A DNA stretch of 64,000 bases from Mesorhizobium sp. C432A (lineage in GTDB: Bacteria; Pseudomonadota; Alphaproteobacteria; Rhizobiales; Rhizobiaceae). The position numbers and the translations under genes are program-made. Of the stretch, positions 26,976 through 35,130 are shown one piece after another (the first letter of the stretch is position 1; each line of letters begins with the position of its first letter). A model generated the notes under the pieces. It ran no database searches. It had not been told where the DNA came from and saw nothing but the letters and a program-made list of their open reading frames with translations. The DNA is taken from contig NZ_CP100470.1 of assembly GCF_030323145.1 (NCBI RefSeq), positions 2,149,001-2,213,000 on the forward strand, in the 5' to 3' direction.

Positions 26976-27440
26976 ATGGATCTGAGCGATCTTCTCAACG
27001 TTCCGGCGATCTTGCCGGCGTTGAAGGCGAACTCCAAAAAGCAGCTTTTGCAGTTGCTGTCCGAGAGAGCGGCGGCGATTTCCGGCATTCCGGAGCGCGA
27101 AGTGTTCGACACCATCCTGCAGCGCGAACGGCTGGGCTCCACCGGCGTCGGCAACGGCATCGCCATTCCGCACGGCAAGCTCGCCGGGGTGAAGCGCATC
27201 GCCGGCGTCTTTGCCCGGCTGGAGACGCCGGTCGATTTCGAGGCCCTGGATGACCAGCCGGTCGATCTGGTGTTCTTGCTGCTGGCCCCGGAAGGCGCCG
27301 GCGCCGATCACCTCAAGGCACTGTCGCGCATCGCCAGGGTTTTGCGCGACGCCGACACGGTGGCCAAGATCAGGGGCACGCGCGACGCGGTCGCCATCCA
27401 CGCTCTGCTGTCGGACACGCAAGCCTCGCACGCCGCCTGA
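26976..27440 (+). CDS. ptsN: PTS IIA-like nitrogen-regulatory protein PtsN
   Basis: Terminal phospho-acceptor of the nitrogen PTS (PtsP-NPr-PtsN), a regulatory chain that links nitrogen state to potassium uptake and metabolism. The 154-aa EIIA-Ntr/Fru fold has the phosphorylatable His66 in GNGIAIPHGKL. In E. coli and rhizobia unphosphorylated PtsN influences the KdpD kinase, so the kdp operon at 50-58 kb in this window is a possible downstream partner (inference). Directly follows hpf, as in most alphaproteobacteria. Confidence 0.94.
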   Translation: MDLSDLLNVPAILPALKANSKKQLLQLLSERAAAISGIPEREVFDTILQRERLGSTGVGNGIAIPHGKLAGVKRIAGVFARLETPVDFEALDDQPVDLVFLLLAPEGAGADHLKALSRIARVLRDADTVAKIRGTRDAVAIHALLSDTQASHAA

Positions 27441-27465
27441 AGTTCTTTGGAATTAAGTCTTCCAG

Positions 27466-27484
27466 GGGCCGCCGAAGGCGGCCC
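27466..27484 (+). terminator. GC-rich hairpin after ptsN
   Basis: GGGCCGCC-GAA-GGCGGCCC, an eight-base-pair stem with a three-base loop, 26 bp after the ptsN stop and before the convergent DUF1150 gene. Only a mixed pyrimidine tail follows, so strength is uncertain; it could serve both strands. Confidence 0.5.
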
Positions 27485-27511
27485 TCTCCATTTCAACCGC
27501 CAGCAGTCGCC

Positions 27512-27769
27512 TTAGTGAATGGCGACAGTGGTCAGGTCGTTTTCCATGGCGCCGGCCAAAGCCCGGTCTTTCGCATCCGAAAGCAGGATCGGCTGGCCGT
27601 TGGCGGCAAACAGGGCCCACAGGACCATACCAGGCGCTATTTCGCCGAGGTTGGGGAAGCGCCCGAGCAGCTCGTCGCTCGAGACCTTCCGGAGATAAGC
27701 GACCGAGCCTTCGCCGAGATGGGCGAATTCGCCGCTGGTCATGGTGATGGTTTCGTCAGTTCTGGTCAT
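27512..27769 (-). CDS. DUF1150 protein paired with small heat-shock protein, 85 aa
   Basis: Small acidic protein of the DUF1150 family, known mainly from alphaproteobacteria and usually located right after an Hsp20 gene. The ATG at 27769 has a near-perfect AAGGAGG ribosome site; the longer reading is rejected. The core segment is AHLGEGSVAYLRKVSSDELLGRFPNLGEIAPGMVLWALFAANGQPILLSD. No catalytic motif. It is 64 bp after hsp20 on the same strand, so it is likely part of the same heat-inducible transcript. Function unknown. Confidence 0.82.
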   Translation of the reverse strand: MTRTDETITMTSGEFAHLGEGSVAYLRKVSSDELLGRFPNLGEIAPGMVLWALFAANGQPILLSDAKDRALAGAMENDLTTVAIH

Positions 27770-27833
27770 TTCAAGCCTCCTTGGCGCGAGGACGCCGCTC
27801 AAGGCCATCCCGCATGAGAGCCATCGGTAAAGA

Positions 27834-28259
27834 TCAGTCTTTCACCGATATATTTATTTTCCGTACCAGCCGTTCGGTATCCGGCCGATCGAGATCGATC
27901 GACAAAAGGCCGTTCTTCAGTTCCGCTGCGATCACCCGCATGCCGTCGGCCAGCACGAAACAGCGCTGGAATTGGCGCGCGGCGATGCCGCGATGGAGGA
28001 ATTCGCGCTCGGTGTCGTCGGTTTGACGGCCGCGCACGACCAACTGGTTTTCCTCCGTGGTGACATCGAGATCGCTTTCGGCGAAACCCGCGACAGCCAG
28101 CGTAATGCGCAGCCTTTCGGCCTTGCCGTCGGCACCGCTGAGGCGCTCGATGTTGTAGGGAGGATAGCTGTCACCGGATTTCGCCAGTCGTTCCAGGGTC
28201 TTTTCCATGGCATCGAAACCAAGGAGAAGCGGGCTGGAGAAGGGCGTCATTCGGCTCAT
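27834..28259 (-). CDS. Small heat-shock protein, Hsp20/IbpA family, 141 aa
   Basis: ATP-independent holdase that binds unfolding proteins. N-terminal region MSRMTPFSSPLLLGFDAMEKTLERL is typical of rhizobial class-A sHsps. The alpha-crystallin domain (about residues 33-125) shows YPPYNIER, LAVAGFAESDLDVTTEENQLVVRGR and the C-terminal GLLSIDL strand. The expected IxI-like tail is seen as KINISV. Start at 28259 is set by the family N-terminus; GAGGA lies about 10 nt upstream. An RpoH-type promoter is visible at 28328-28356. DUF1150 follows. Confidence 0.9.
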   Translation of the reverse strand: MSRMTPFSSPLLLGFDAMEKTLERLAKSGDSYPPYNIERLSGADGKAERLRITLAVAGFAESDLDVTTEENQLVVRGRQTDDTEREFLHRGIAARQFQRCFVLADGMRVIAAELKNGLLSIDLDRPDTERLVRKINISVKD

Positions 28260-28327
28260 GTTACACTGTCCTCTTTGGAGCGACATAAACTGGAAAAACC
28301 CGGATGGCATTTTTCCCGATGGTCTTG

Positions 28328-28356
28328 ATATGGTCCGCGCCGCGGCCAAGTTCAAG
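28328..28356 (-). promoter_or_regulatory. RpoH (heat-shock sigma) type promoter of hsp20
   Basis: On the minus strand CTTGAA (28356-28351) and CCATAT (28333-28328) are separated by 17 bp, a good match to the alphaproteobacterial sigma-32 pattern. The start point would fall near 28320, giving an untranslated leader of about 60 nt. I looked for a ROSE thermometer stem covering the ribosome site and did not find a convincing one. Confidence 0.6.
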
Positions 28357-28403
28357 CCGCCGAACACCCCCGCCAAAAAGACTCCCCCGCATAAGGAAAT
28401 GAA

Positions 28404-29345
28404 ATGCCCCAGACCCGCAAGATCATCATCGACACGGATCCCGGCCAGGACGATGCCGTCGCCATATTGCTGGCGCTCGGCAGCGCCGAGCTGGAGATCG
28501 TCGGCATCTCTGCTGTTGCCGGCAACGTGCCGCTGAAATTGACCGAAAAGAACGCCAGGAAAATCTGCGAACTGGCGGGACGGCCCGATATCAAGGTCTA
28601 TGCAGGCGCCATCCGCCCGTTGGCGCGCGAACTGGTCACCGCCGAGGAAGTGCATGGCAAGACCGGCCTCAACGGCCCGCAACTGCCCGATCCGAAGATG
28701 AAGCTGCAGGGCCAGTATGCGGTCGACTTCATCGTCGAGACCCTGATGAAGGAAGAGGCCGGTACGATCACCCTGTGCGCGCTCGGCCCGCTCACCAATG
28801 TCGCGCTGGCGCTGATCCGTGAGCCGAAGATCGCGCCGCGCATCAAGGAAATCGTACTGATGGGCGGCGGTTTCTTCGAAGGCGGCAATGTCACGCCGAC
28901 CGCAGAATTCAACATCTATGTCGATCCGCAAGCCGCCGACCTGGTGTTCAAATCCGGCATTCCGATCGTCATGATGCCGCTCGACGTCACCCACAAGGCG
29001 CTGACCACGGCCAAGCGCACGCAGGCCATCCGCCAGCTCGGCACCAGGGTCGGCACCGCGACGGCCGAGATGCTGGAGTTCTTCGAGCGCTTCGACGAGG
29101 AGAAATACGGCACCGATGGCGGCCCGCTGCACGACCCCTGCGTCATCGCCTATCTGTTGAAGCCGGAGCTGTTCAAGGGCCGCAACTGCAACGTCACCGT
29201 CGAAACCACCTCCGAACTCACCATGGGCATGACCGTGATCGACTGGTGGGGCGTGACCAAGCGGCCGAAGAACGCCATGGTGATGCGCGACATCGACCAT
29301 GACGCCTTTTTCGCGCTGCTGGTGGAGCGGTTGGCTCGGCTTTAG
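28404..29345 (+). CDS. Nucleoside hydrolase (inosine-uridine preferring family), 313 aa
   Basis: Cleaves the N-glycosidic bond of nucleosides to base and ribose. The calcium-binding N-terminal signature IIIDTDPGQDDAVAILLAL (residues about 7-25) is intact. Also visible are LTLCALGPLTNVALAL-like (about 125-140), KEIVLMGGGFFEGGNVTPTAEFNIYVDPQAA (about 150-180) and the C-terminal PLHDPCVIAYLL with the catalytic-region histidine/aspartate. Ribose from this step could feed the ribokinase encoded at 31717-32625 on the other strand, a plausible salvage link, though the genes are not in one operon. Confidence 0.9.
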   Translation: MPQTRKIIIDTDPGQDDAVAILLALGSAELEIVGISAVAGNVPLKLTEKNARKICELAGRPDIKVYAGAIRPLARELVTAEEVHGKTGLNGPQLPDPKMKLQGQYAVDFIVETLMKEEAGTITLCALGPLTNVALALIREPKIAPRIKEIVLMGGGFFEGGNVTPTAEFNIYVDPQAADLVFKSGIPIVMMPLDVTHKALTTAKRTQAIRQLGTRVGTATAEMLEFFERFDEEKYGTDGGPLHDPCVIAYLLKPELFKGRNCNVTVETTSELTMGMTVIDWWGVTKRPKNAMVMRDIDHDAFFALLVERLARL

Positions 29346-29358
29346 CTCTGTCTTTCCT

Positions 29359-29534
29359 TTCTCCCCATTGTGGGTTCCGAAGGGACGGGGCGAGACAAGT
29401 GGCTCGCCCCCGGGCGGTGTCGCCGAAGGCGACGGAGAGGTGTTCCAGGAAACGCCAGCGTCTCACTCCGCTGGAACACCCCTCAACCGTCTCGGCGCTA
29501 TCGCGCCGATCCACCTTCTCCCACAAGGGGAGAA
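29359..29534. repeat. Long imperfect palindromic intergenic element, family D, copy 1
   Basis: Outer arms TTCTCCCCATTGTGGG and CCCACAAGGGGAGAA and inner arms GAGGTGTTCCAG and CTGGAACACCCCTC fold the 176 bp back on itself. It lies between the convergent nucleoside hydrolase and LysE genes and may act as a bidirectional transcript end. A related CT-rich palindrome is at 60217-60373. Confidence 0.8.
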
Positions 29535-29547
29535 GGAAAAGGCGCCG

Positions 29548-30162
29548 TTACTTCGCCTTTGAAAACGCCAGCCACACGCCGCCGCCGACCAAAAAACTGC
29601 CGCTGATCCTGGACATCAGCTTGATGCGGCTGGCCGAGAGCAGGCGGCCGGCGCGGCTGGCGGCGAGCGCGTAGGTCGAGTCCGAGACGGCGGCAAAGAT
29701 CATGGCGGTAAGGCCCATGACGACGATCTGCAGGGTGTAATTGCCCTGCGGGGCGATGAATTGCGGGAAGAAGGCGCCGAAGAACACCAGGGTCTTGGGG
29801 TTGCTCAGCGCCACGAGCAGGCCCTGCAGGAAGAAGCCGCCGCGCGGCTTTCTCGCGGTGCCGTCGGCATTCAGCGCGCCCTTGGAACGGAACATCTGCA
29901 CCCCCATCCAGATCAGATAGGCGGCGCCGATCAGGCGTACCCATTCGAACCAGTGGCCCATGCCCGATATCAGCGTGTTGAGGCCGATGCCGACAATGGC
30001 GATCATCACGGCGAGCCCGGCCTGCGTGCCGGCGACATTGGCAAGGCCGGCGCGGTAGCCATGGCGGATGCTGTTGGCGATGATCAGCGTCACAGTCGGA
30101 CCGGGCACCAGGATGATGACGATGCAGGCAAGGACATAGGCGGCGTAGAGTTCCAGCGACAT
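29548..30162 (-). CDS. LysE/RhtB-family amino-acid exporter, 204 aa
   Basis: Inner-membrane exporter with six hydrophobic segments. The family start is clear: YAAYVLACIVIILVPGPTVTLIIANSIRHGYRAGLANVAGTQAG, where PGP near residue 22 is the LysE signature. NPKTLVFFGAFFPQFI near residue 135 is the second family mark. Homologues export lysine, threonine, homoserine lactone or other amino acids; the substrate cannot be told. The ATG at 30162 has GAGGAAA upstream; longer reading rejected. Single gene. Confidence 0.87.
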   Translation of the reverse strand: MSLELYAAYVLACIVIILVPGPTVTLIIANSIRHGYRAGLANVAGTQAGLAVMIAIVGIGLNTLISGMGHWFEWVRLIGAAYLIWMGVQMFRSKGALNADGTARKPRGGFFLQGLLVALSNPKTLVFFGAFFPQFIAPQGNYTLQIVVMGLTAMIFAAVSDSTYALAASRAGRLLSASRIKLMSRISGSFLVGGGVWLAFSKAK

Positions 30163-30259
30163 GGGGATTTCCTCGAGGATGCGCTTAGGCGGCTGGCTGC
30201 AATCAATGCATGGCGGCGGGGCTGGTGCAAGCCGGTCGCAGACCGTGCCGCCCCTCGCG

Positions 30260-31720
30260 TCAGGACGCCCCCACCTGCCAAGGCAAGGTCGCCTCATAGG
30301 CCGCTCCGGCCCTGAGCACGGCGAGGTCGCCGCGCGGCCGGCCGATCAACTGCATGCCCATGGGGCGGCCTTTGTCGTCGAAGCCGACAGGCACGTTGAG
30401 CGCCGGACAGCCGCCGAGCGTGGCGAAGGCCGAAACCTGCATCCAGCGATGGTAGCTGTCCATGGCGCGTCCGGCGACCTCACTTGGCCAATGCGTGCCG
30501 ACTTCGAAAGGAAACACCTGCGCCGTCGGCAGCGCGATGAGATCGAAGTGCTCGAACAGCGACAGCAGCGTCCGGTGCCAGGAGGTGCGGATGACCGAGG
30601 CCGCGCGGATCTGCGGCGCCGTCAGTCGCATGGCGTTCTCCACCTCCCAGACGGCTTCCGGCTTCAGCAGGGCGCGCTTGTGCGGGTCGTCATAATGGAC
30701 TTTCAGCGCCGAGCCGCTGCTCGCCTGCCGCAGCGTCACGAAGGCTTGCCACAGTGCCTCGAAATCGAAATCCGGCAGCAAGGGCTCGGTCAGGAAGGAT
30801 GCCTCCGCGAAGCGGCCGAGTGCGGCCTCGCACAGGTCGAGGATGCCAGGCTCTACCGGCAGGTGACCGCCGAGATCACCGAGCCAGCCGACGCGGCCGC
30901 CGCTTGCCGGCGTTGCCAGCCCTTCGAGGAACGAACCAGGCTTTTCCCAGGACAAGGGCGCATGCGGACGGTAGCCCGCCTGCACATCGAGCAGCAGCGC
31001 CATGTCCCTGATGCTGCGGCCCATCGGTCCGTCTATGCCCATCTGGGCATGAAAGACTTCAAGATCCGGCCCGCCGGGGACAAGGCCCTGCGACGGGCGG
31101 AAGCCATAGACATTGTTCCACGCCGCCGGATTGCGGAGCGAGCCGCCGAAATCGCTGCCGTCGGCGACCGGGACCATGTCGAGCGCAAGGGCGACCGCTG
31201 CGCCGCCGCTCGAGCCGCCGGCGGTCAGCGCCGGATCGAACGCGTTCAGCGTCGGTCCGAAAACATTATTGTAGGTGTTGGATCCCAGCCCGAATTCGGG
31301 AACGTTGGTCTTGCCGATGATGATGCCGCCGGCCTTGCGGATGCGCTCGACGAAGAAATCATCCTCCTGTGGCACGAAATCGGCGAAGATCGGCGAGCCG
31401 AAACTGGTCCTCAAGCCGCGCGTCATGGCGAGGTCTTTTATCGCCATCGGCAGGCCAAACAGCGAGCCGGCCGGCCCGCCTTGCGCTAGATGCGCGTCCG
31501 CCGCGTCGGCCTCGCGCAGGATGTCGGAGCGCTCGCGCAACGAGACGATGGCGTTGACCAGCGGGTTTACCGCGTCGATGCGGTCGAGGAATGCGGCGAC
31601 CAACTCGCGCACGGACAGGCGGCGCAGCCGGATCGCCTCGGCCAGGTCGACAGCGGACATCCGGCAGATGTCGCCGGCGGGGGGCACGGCGTGCTTCGTT
31701 GCGGGGCGCAGGGCTGTCAT
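30260..31720 (-). CDS. Amidase (amidase-signature family), 486 aa
   Basis: Serine amidase with the Ser-cisSer-Lys triad: lysine in LPMAIKDLAMTRGLRTSFGS (about residues 88-107), the glycine/serine-rich block DPALTAGGSSGGAAVALALDMVPVADGSDFGGSLRNPAAWN (about 165-205) that contains both catalytic serines, and a late GFDDKGRPMGMQLIGRP. The start at 31720 overlaps the ribokinase stop by 4 bp, so translation is coupled; a longer frame upstream lies within rbsK and is rejected. Substrate unknown: amide, carbamate or nucleoside-derived amide are all possible. It is not GatA, as GatB/GatC are absent and motifs differ. Confidence 0.87.
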   Translation of the reverse strand: MTALRPATKHAVPPAGDICRMSAVDLAEAIRLRRLSVRELVAAFLDRIDAVNPLVNAIVSLRERSDILREADAADAHLAQGGPAGSLFGLPMAIKDLAMTRGLRTSFGSPIFADFVPQEDDFFVERIRKAGGIIIGKTNVPEFGLGSNTYNNVFGPTLNAFDPALTAGGSSGGAAVALALDMVPVADGSDFGGSLRNPAAWNNVYGFRPSQGLVPGGPDLEVFHAQMGIDGPMGRSIRDMALLLDVQAGYRPHAPLSWEKPGSFLEGLATPASGGRVGWLGDLGGHLPVEPGILDLCEAALGRFAEASFLTEPLLPDFDFEALWQAFVTLRQASSGSALKVHYDDPHKRALLKPEAVWEVENAMRLTAPQIRAASVIRTSWHRTLLSLFEHFDLIALPTAQVFPFEVGTHWPSEVAGRAMDSYHRWMQVSAFATLGGCPALNVPVGFDDKGRPMGMQLIGRPRGDLAVLRAGAAYEATLPWQVGAS

Positions 31721-32625
31721 CCGGCGTTGTTGCGCAGGGCGGTGTCGACATCCGCCGCCAGCGGGATGGCCGGCTGGGCGCCGGGCTTCAGGCAGGCGAG
31801 CGAGCCGGCGGCTGCGGCGCGGGTGAGAGCCTGCTCCAGCGGCAGGTTGGACGCCAGCCCGGCGGCGAGATAACCGCAAAAAGTATCGCCGGCCCCGACG
31901 GTGTCGACCGGCGTGATCTTCAGCGCCGGCACGGTCAGGAAATCCTCCGGGGTCGCCGCCAGCACGCCGTCGCCGCCGAGCGTGACGACGATGGTGCGGC
32001 CGGTTTTGCCGGCGAAGTCGCGCATGCGCGCCGGGCGGTCGCGGCCTTTCAGCGACAGCGCCTCGCCGTAAAGGTCGAATTCGGTTTCGTTGGCGACGGC
32101 GTAGTCGGCCTTGCCGAGCAACGCTGCCGCCTCGCTACGGAACGGCGCGGTGTTGAGCACGGTGACGGCGCCGGCGGCGCGTGCGGCGTCAAGCGCTGCA
32201 TCGACGGTCTGCAGCGGGATCTCGTGCTGCAGCAGGACGACGTCGCCCTTCGCAAGGAAAGCCTTGGCGAGATCGCCGGGCAGCACCGAATCATTGGCGC
32301 CCGGCACGACGGCGATGACATTCTCGCCATCGGCGCCGACGAGGATCAGCGCCGTGCCGGTGGAGGCGAAGCTCTGGCCGACGCCGGAGAGATCGACCTT
32401 GCCGGCCACGAGCAAAGCGAGGGCTTCGGTTGCGAAATTGTCCTTGCCGACGGCGCCGACCATGCGCACCTTGGCGCCGGCGCGCGCCGCAGCCAGCGCC
32501 TGGTTGGCGCCCTTGCCGCCGGGCGCGGTGGTGAAGCCGGAGCCGCGAACCGTCTCGCCCGGCGAAGGCAGGCGGTCGACATTGGCGATAAGGTCGAGGT
32601 TGATCGAGCCGACAACGATGATCAA
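31717..32625 (-). CDS. rbsK: Ribokinase, PfkB family
   Basis: Phosphorylates ribose at O5 using ATP. Family signatures are the N-terminal GSINLDLIANVDRLPSPGETVRG, the sugar-binding PGGKGANQALAAARAG (about residues 34-50) and the C-terminal ATP/anion-hole motif VDTVGAGDTFCGYLAAGLA with catalytic aspartate (about 243-262). 302 aa is typical. It leads a two-gene unit with the amidase. No ribose ABC transporter is next to it, so ribose may come from nucleoside breakdown (see hydrolase at 28404). Confidence 0.88.
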   Translation of the reverse strand: MIIVVGSINLDLIANVDRLPSPGETVRGSGFTTAPGGKGANQALAAARAGAKVRMVGAVGKDNFATEALALLVAGKVDLSGVGQSFASTGTALILVGADGENVIAVVPGANDSVLPGDLAKAFLAKGDVVLLQHEIPLQTVDAALDAARAAGAVTVLNTAPFRSEAAALLGKADYAVANETEFDLYGEALSLKGRDRPARMRDFAGKTGRTIVVTLGGDGVLAATPEDFLTVPALKITPVDTVGAGDTFCGYLAAGLASNLPLEQALTRAAAAGSLACLKPGAQPAIPLAADVDTALRNNAG

Positions 32626-32709
32626 GAAAGCCTCCTGCGGAATGCGCGGGAAGCTAACCTGTAAGCCGGCGGCTTGCCAGAGCGTGCGGATGTTTTGCGC
32701 CGGGAGCTC

Positions 32710-32749
32710 GCAAAAAGAAAAACACCGGCGAAGGGATTTCGCCGGTGTT
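32710..32749 (-). terminator. Intrinsic terminator of the ada gene
   Basis: Twelve-base-pair stem AACACCGGCGAA / TTCGCCGGTGTT with a five-base loop. On the minus strand it is followed by TTTCTTTTTG, a good U-tract, placed 17 bp after the ada stop. It also separates ada from rbsK, whose start is at 32625. Confidence 0.85.
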
Positions 32750-32766
32750 GTTTGATGCGGGCAGCT

Positions 32767-33672
32767 TCAGGACGCGGTCTGGCCCGCTTCCCAACCGAGG
32801 ATGGCGCGTTTGCGGGTCAGGCCCCAGTGGTAGCCGGTGAGTGCGCCGGACTTGCCCAGCGCCCGATGGCAAGGGACGACGAAGGACAATGGGTTGGCGC
32901 CGACCGCCGCCCCCACCGCCCGGCTGGCGTTTGGCGCGCCGATCCTGGAGGCGATCGAAGAATAAGTGCAGGCCTTGCCCATCGGGATCCTGAGCAGCGC
33001 GTCCCAGACGCGCAGCTGGAAGTCGGAGCCGATCATCACCACGCGCAGCGGCTGGTCGGCGCGCCACAATGTCGGATCGAAGATGCGCGCCGCATAGGGC
33101 TGGGTGGCGCTCATGTCCTCGACATAGGTGGCGTTCGGCCAGCGGCCCGACATGTCGGCGAAAGCCGCCCGCTCGCCGCCCGGATCGTTGAAGGCGAGCC
33201 CCGCAAGGCCACGGTCGGTGACCATGATCAGGGCGATGCCGAAGGGCGAGATGTGGTAGCCGTAGCGGATGGTCAGGCCGGCGCCGCGCGTCTTGTAGTC
33301 GCCCGGCGACATCGCCTCGTGGGTGACGAACAAATCGTGCAGCCGGCCGGGGCCGGACATGCCGAGTTCGAACGATGTTTCGAGGAGCGGCATGCCGGAA
33401 TCGAGCAGTTTGCGGGCATGGTCGAGGGTGACCGCCTGCAGGAAGGCTTTTGGCGACAGGCCGGCCCAGCGGGTGAACAGCTTTTGCAGGCCCGTGGGTG
33501 TCTCGCCGACATCGGCTGCCAGGGCTTCCAGCGAGGGCTGGTCGCGATAGTCGAGGCTGATCTTCTCGATGGCGCGGCGCACGACCTCGTAGTCGCTGCC
33601 CTCGGGGGTGATGTCGTGCTGCAGGATCGCTGTCGGTTTCATCTGCGTATTCATGGTCATCTGGGCGTTCAT
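32767..33672 (-). CDS. ada: Ada-like AraC regulator/O6-methylguanine-DNA methyltransferase fusion, lacking the N-terminal zinc domain
   Basis: Fusion of an AraC-type HTH (residues about 25-125) with a methylguanine-DNA methyltransferase domain (about 135-300). The suicide cysteine is C268 in VVPCHRAL, and GWEAGQ-like residues end the protein. The N-terminal Ada zinc/methylphosphotriester domain of E. coli Ada (CysX-Cys ligands) is missing: the HTH begins within 30 residues of the start. Thus the sensing switch of classic Ada cannot be the same. The ATG at 33672 has AAGGAG. A terminator follows. Such two-domain forms are known in alphaproteobacteria. Confidence 0.87.
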   Translation of the reverse strand: MNAQMTMNTQMKPTAILQHDITPEGSDYEVVRRAIEKISLDYRDQPSLEALAADVGETPTGLQKLFTRWAGLSPKAFLQAVTLDHARKLLDSGMPLLETSFELGMSGPGRLHDLFVTHEAMSPGDYKTRGAGLTIRYGYHISPFGIALIMVTDRGLAGLAFNDPGGERAAFADMSGRWPNATYVEDMSATQPYAARIFDPTLWRADQPLRVVMIGSDFQLRVWDALLRIPMGKACTYSSIASRIGAPNASRAVGAAVGANPLSFVVPCHRALGKSGALTGYHWGLTRKRAILGWEAGQTAS

Positions 33673-33787
33673 GGCAATATCTCCTTGACCGCGAATATCG
33701 GTCTTTCCGCCCCTTGCAACCACCCGAAACTTGCCTTGTTGCCGCCTGTTCCCAGATAAATACTGGATTGCGCCCCGGGAGATGCCA

Positions 33788-34603
33788 ATGGCCGGCGAAA
33801 GGGTGAATCTGAGCGGAGCAAGGGAGACCTTGCTGATGACGCTTTATGGCAAGGCACTGGAAAGCCGGCTGCCGCATTCGCTGCTCGGGGATCGCTTCGC
33901 CGACGAGGCCGTGCGCAAGATCGACTATGATTTCTCGCGCCTCAAGGTCGACACCAATCTCGGCATCGGCCTGGCGATCCGGGCCAAGACGTATGATGTC
34001 CGCGTTCAGGACTTCATCGCCAGAAATCCCGGCGCCATCGTGCTGCATCTCGGCTGCGGGCTCGATACGCGCATTTTCCGTGTCGATCCACCCGAAGGCG
34101 TGGAGTGGTTCGATGTCGATTTTCCGGATGTCATCGCGCTCCGGCGCAAGCTTTACCCGTCCCGGGACCACTACCACCTCGTCGGCTCTTCGGTAACCGA
34201 CCCAGACTGGCTGGCAGAAGTGCCGCGCAATCGTCCGGCCGTCGTGGTGATGGAGGGGTTGACGCCTTATCTCCCGGTAGAGGAGGGGCCACGGCTGCTG
34301 TCACGCCTTGTCGCGCATCTTGCCGGCGGCGAGCTGATGTTCGACGCCTACAGCCACTTCGGCCTGAAGATGCTGCGCCTCAATCCGACCATCAGGGCGA
34401 CGGGCGCCGAGGTTCACTGGGCGATCGACGACCCGCAGGTACTGGAGCGTGCCGTTCCGAAGCTGCGCTTTGTCGACGATATCTCGGCCTACAGCGCGGA
34501 ACGCACAGCGCATATGAGCTGGTCCGCAAAACTGTTCATCGGGCTCTGGAGACACATTCCCGCATTGCGCAAGGTCGGCAGGATTTTACGCTACCGGTTC
34601 TGA
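33788..34603 (+). CDS. Class I SAM-dependent methyltransferase, LCM/Tcmp-type, 271 aa
   Basis: Resembles the leucine-carboxyl-methyltransferase-like/polyketide O-methyltransferase (TcmP) group. The SAM motif is VLHLGCGLDTRIFRVDPPEGVEWFDVDFPDVIALRRKLYP (about residues 80-120), and VVVMEGLTPYLP (about 152-163) is the family's post-I motif. The N-terminal GERVNLSGARETLLMTLYGKALES also matches. Substrate is unknown; homologues methylate carboxyl or hydroxyl groups of small molecules. The ATG at 33788 follows GGGAGA. Divergent from ada and convergent with the DUF2244 gene. Confidence 0.83.
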   Translation: MAGERVNLSGARETLLMTLYGKALESRLPHSLLGDRFADEAVRKIDYDFSRLKVDTNLGIGLAIRAKTYDVRVQDFIARNPGAIVLHLGCGLDTRIFRVDPPEGVEWFDVDFPDVIALRRKLYPSRDHYHLVGSSVTDPDWLAEVPRNRPAVVVMEGLTPYLPVEEGPRLLSRLVAHLAGGELMFDAYSHFGLKMLRLNPTIRATGAEVHWAIDDPQVLERAVPKLRFVDDISAYSAERTAHMSWSAKLFIGLWRHIPALRKVGRILRYRF

Positions 34604-34613
34604 CGCGCCGGCT

Positions 34614-35108
34614 CTAACGCGTCCTGGCTTTTGTCAGAGCACGTGAAAATGCAGTGGCAAAACTCTCGCGGGAGTCAGGGTCCAGGAATGACCCGATCGG
34701 CACATTCTGTCCTTGTGCTTCCACCGTCATCCTGGTGATGCCGATCTCGGCATGGCGAGCGACGGAAAAGCGTGCCCAGAACGGGTTGAAGCGATGCGCT
34801 TCCGACTTTCCCGAGGGCGCCGTCTTGCGGATGTCGAGGCTGGTGCGCGACACCGACACTTCCTCGCGGGCACGGGCGGCACGATAGTTGGCGCGGAAGG
34901 CGATGTAGACGGCGATGACGTCGAGGCCGAAGAAGCCGAACACCGGCCAAGCGCCGCGCGACAGGAAAAACGCCCCGGTCACCACCCAGCCGAACAGCAG
35001 CGCGCCCATCAGCACGGCAAAGCCGGTGCGGCCCAGCGAGCGGTGCGGTGTCAGCAGCGCCTGGAAGAATGGCTCGTCGGCCTGAAACGAGGCGTTTGTG
35101 TCGCTCAT
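34614..35108 (-). CDS. DUF2244 integral membrane protein, 164 aa
   Basis: Membrane protein with two adjacent hydrophobic helices (about residues 25-72) followed by a cytoplasmic PH-like region (VSVSRTSLDIRKTAPSGKSEAHRFNPFWARFSV). The domain is DUF2244, present throughout alphaproteobacteria and often divergent from nth, as here (22 bp between the start codons). No function is established. The overlapping short divergent promoter implies shared regulation with nth, but that is only positional inference. Confidence 0.82.
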   Translation of the reverse strand: MSDTNASFQADEPFFQALLTPHRSLGRTGFAVLMGALLFGWVVTGAFFLSRGAWPVFGFFGLDVIAVYIAFRANYRAARAREEVSVSRTSLDIRKTAPSGKSEAHRFNPFWARFSVARHAEIGITRMTVEAQGQNVPIGSFLDPDSRESFATAFSRALTKARTR

Positions 35109-35130
35109 CCCAGGATATTATAGGAGGGAT

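Noticed and set aside
28260..28330. ROSE-type RNA thermometer in the hsp20 leader
   Set aside because: I tried to pair the GAGGA ribosome site with upstream GCTCC but no stable, ROSE-like stem results; the gene has an RpoH-like promoter instead.
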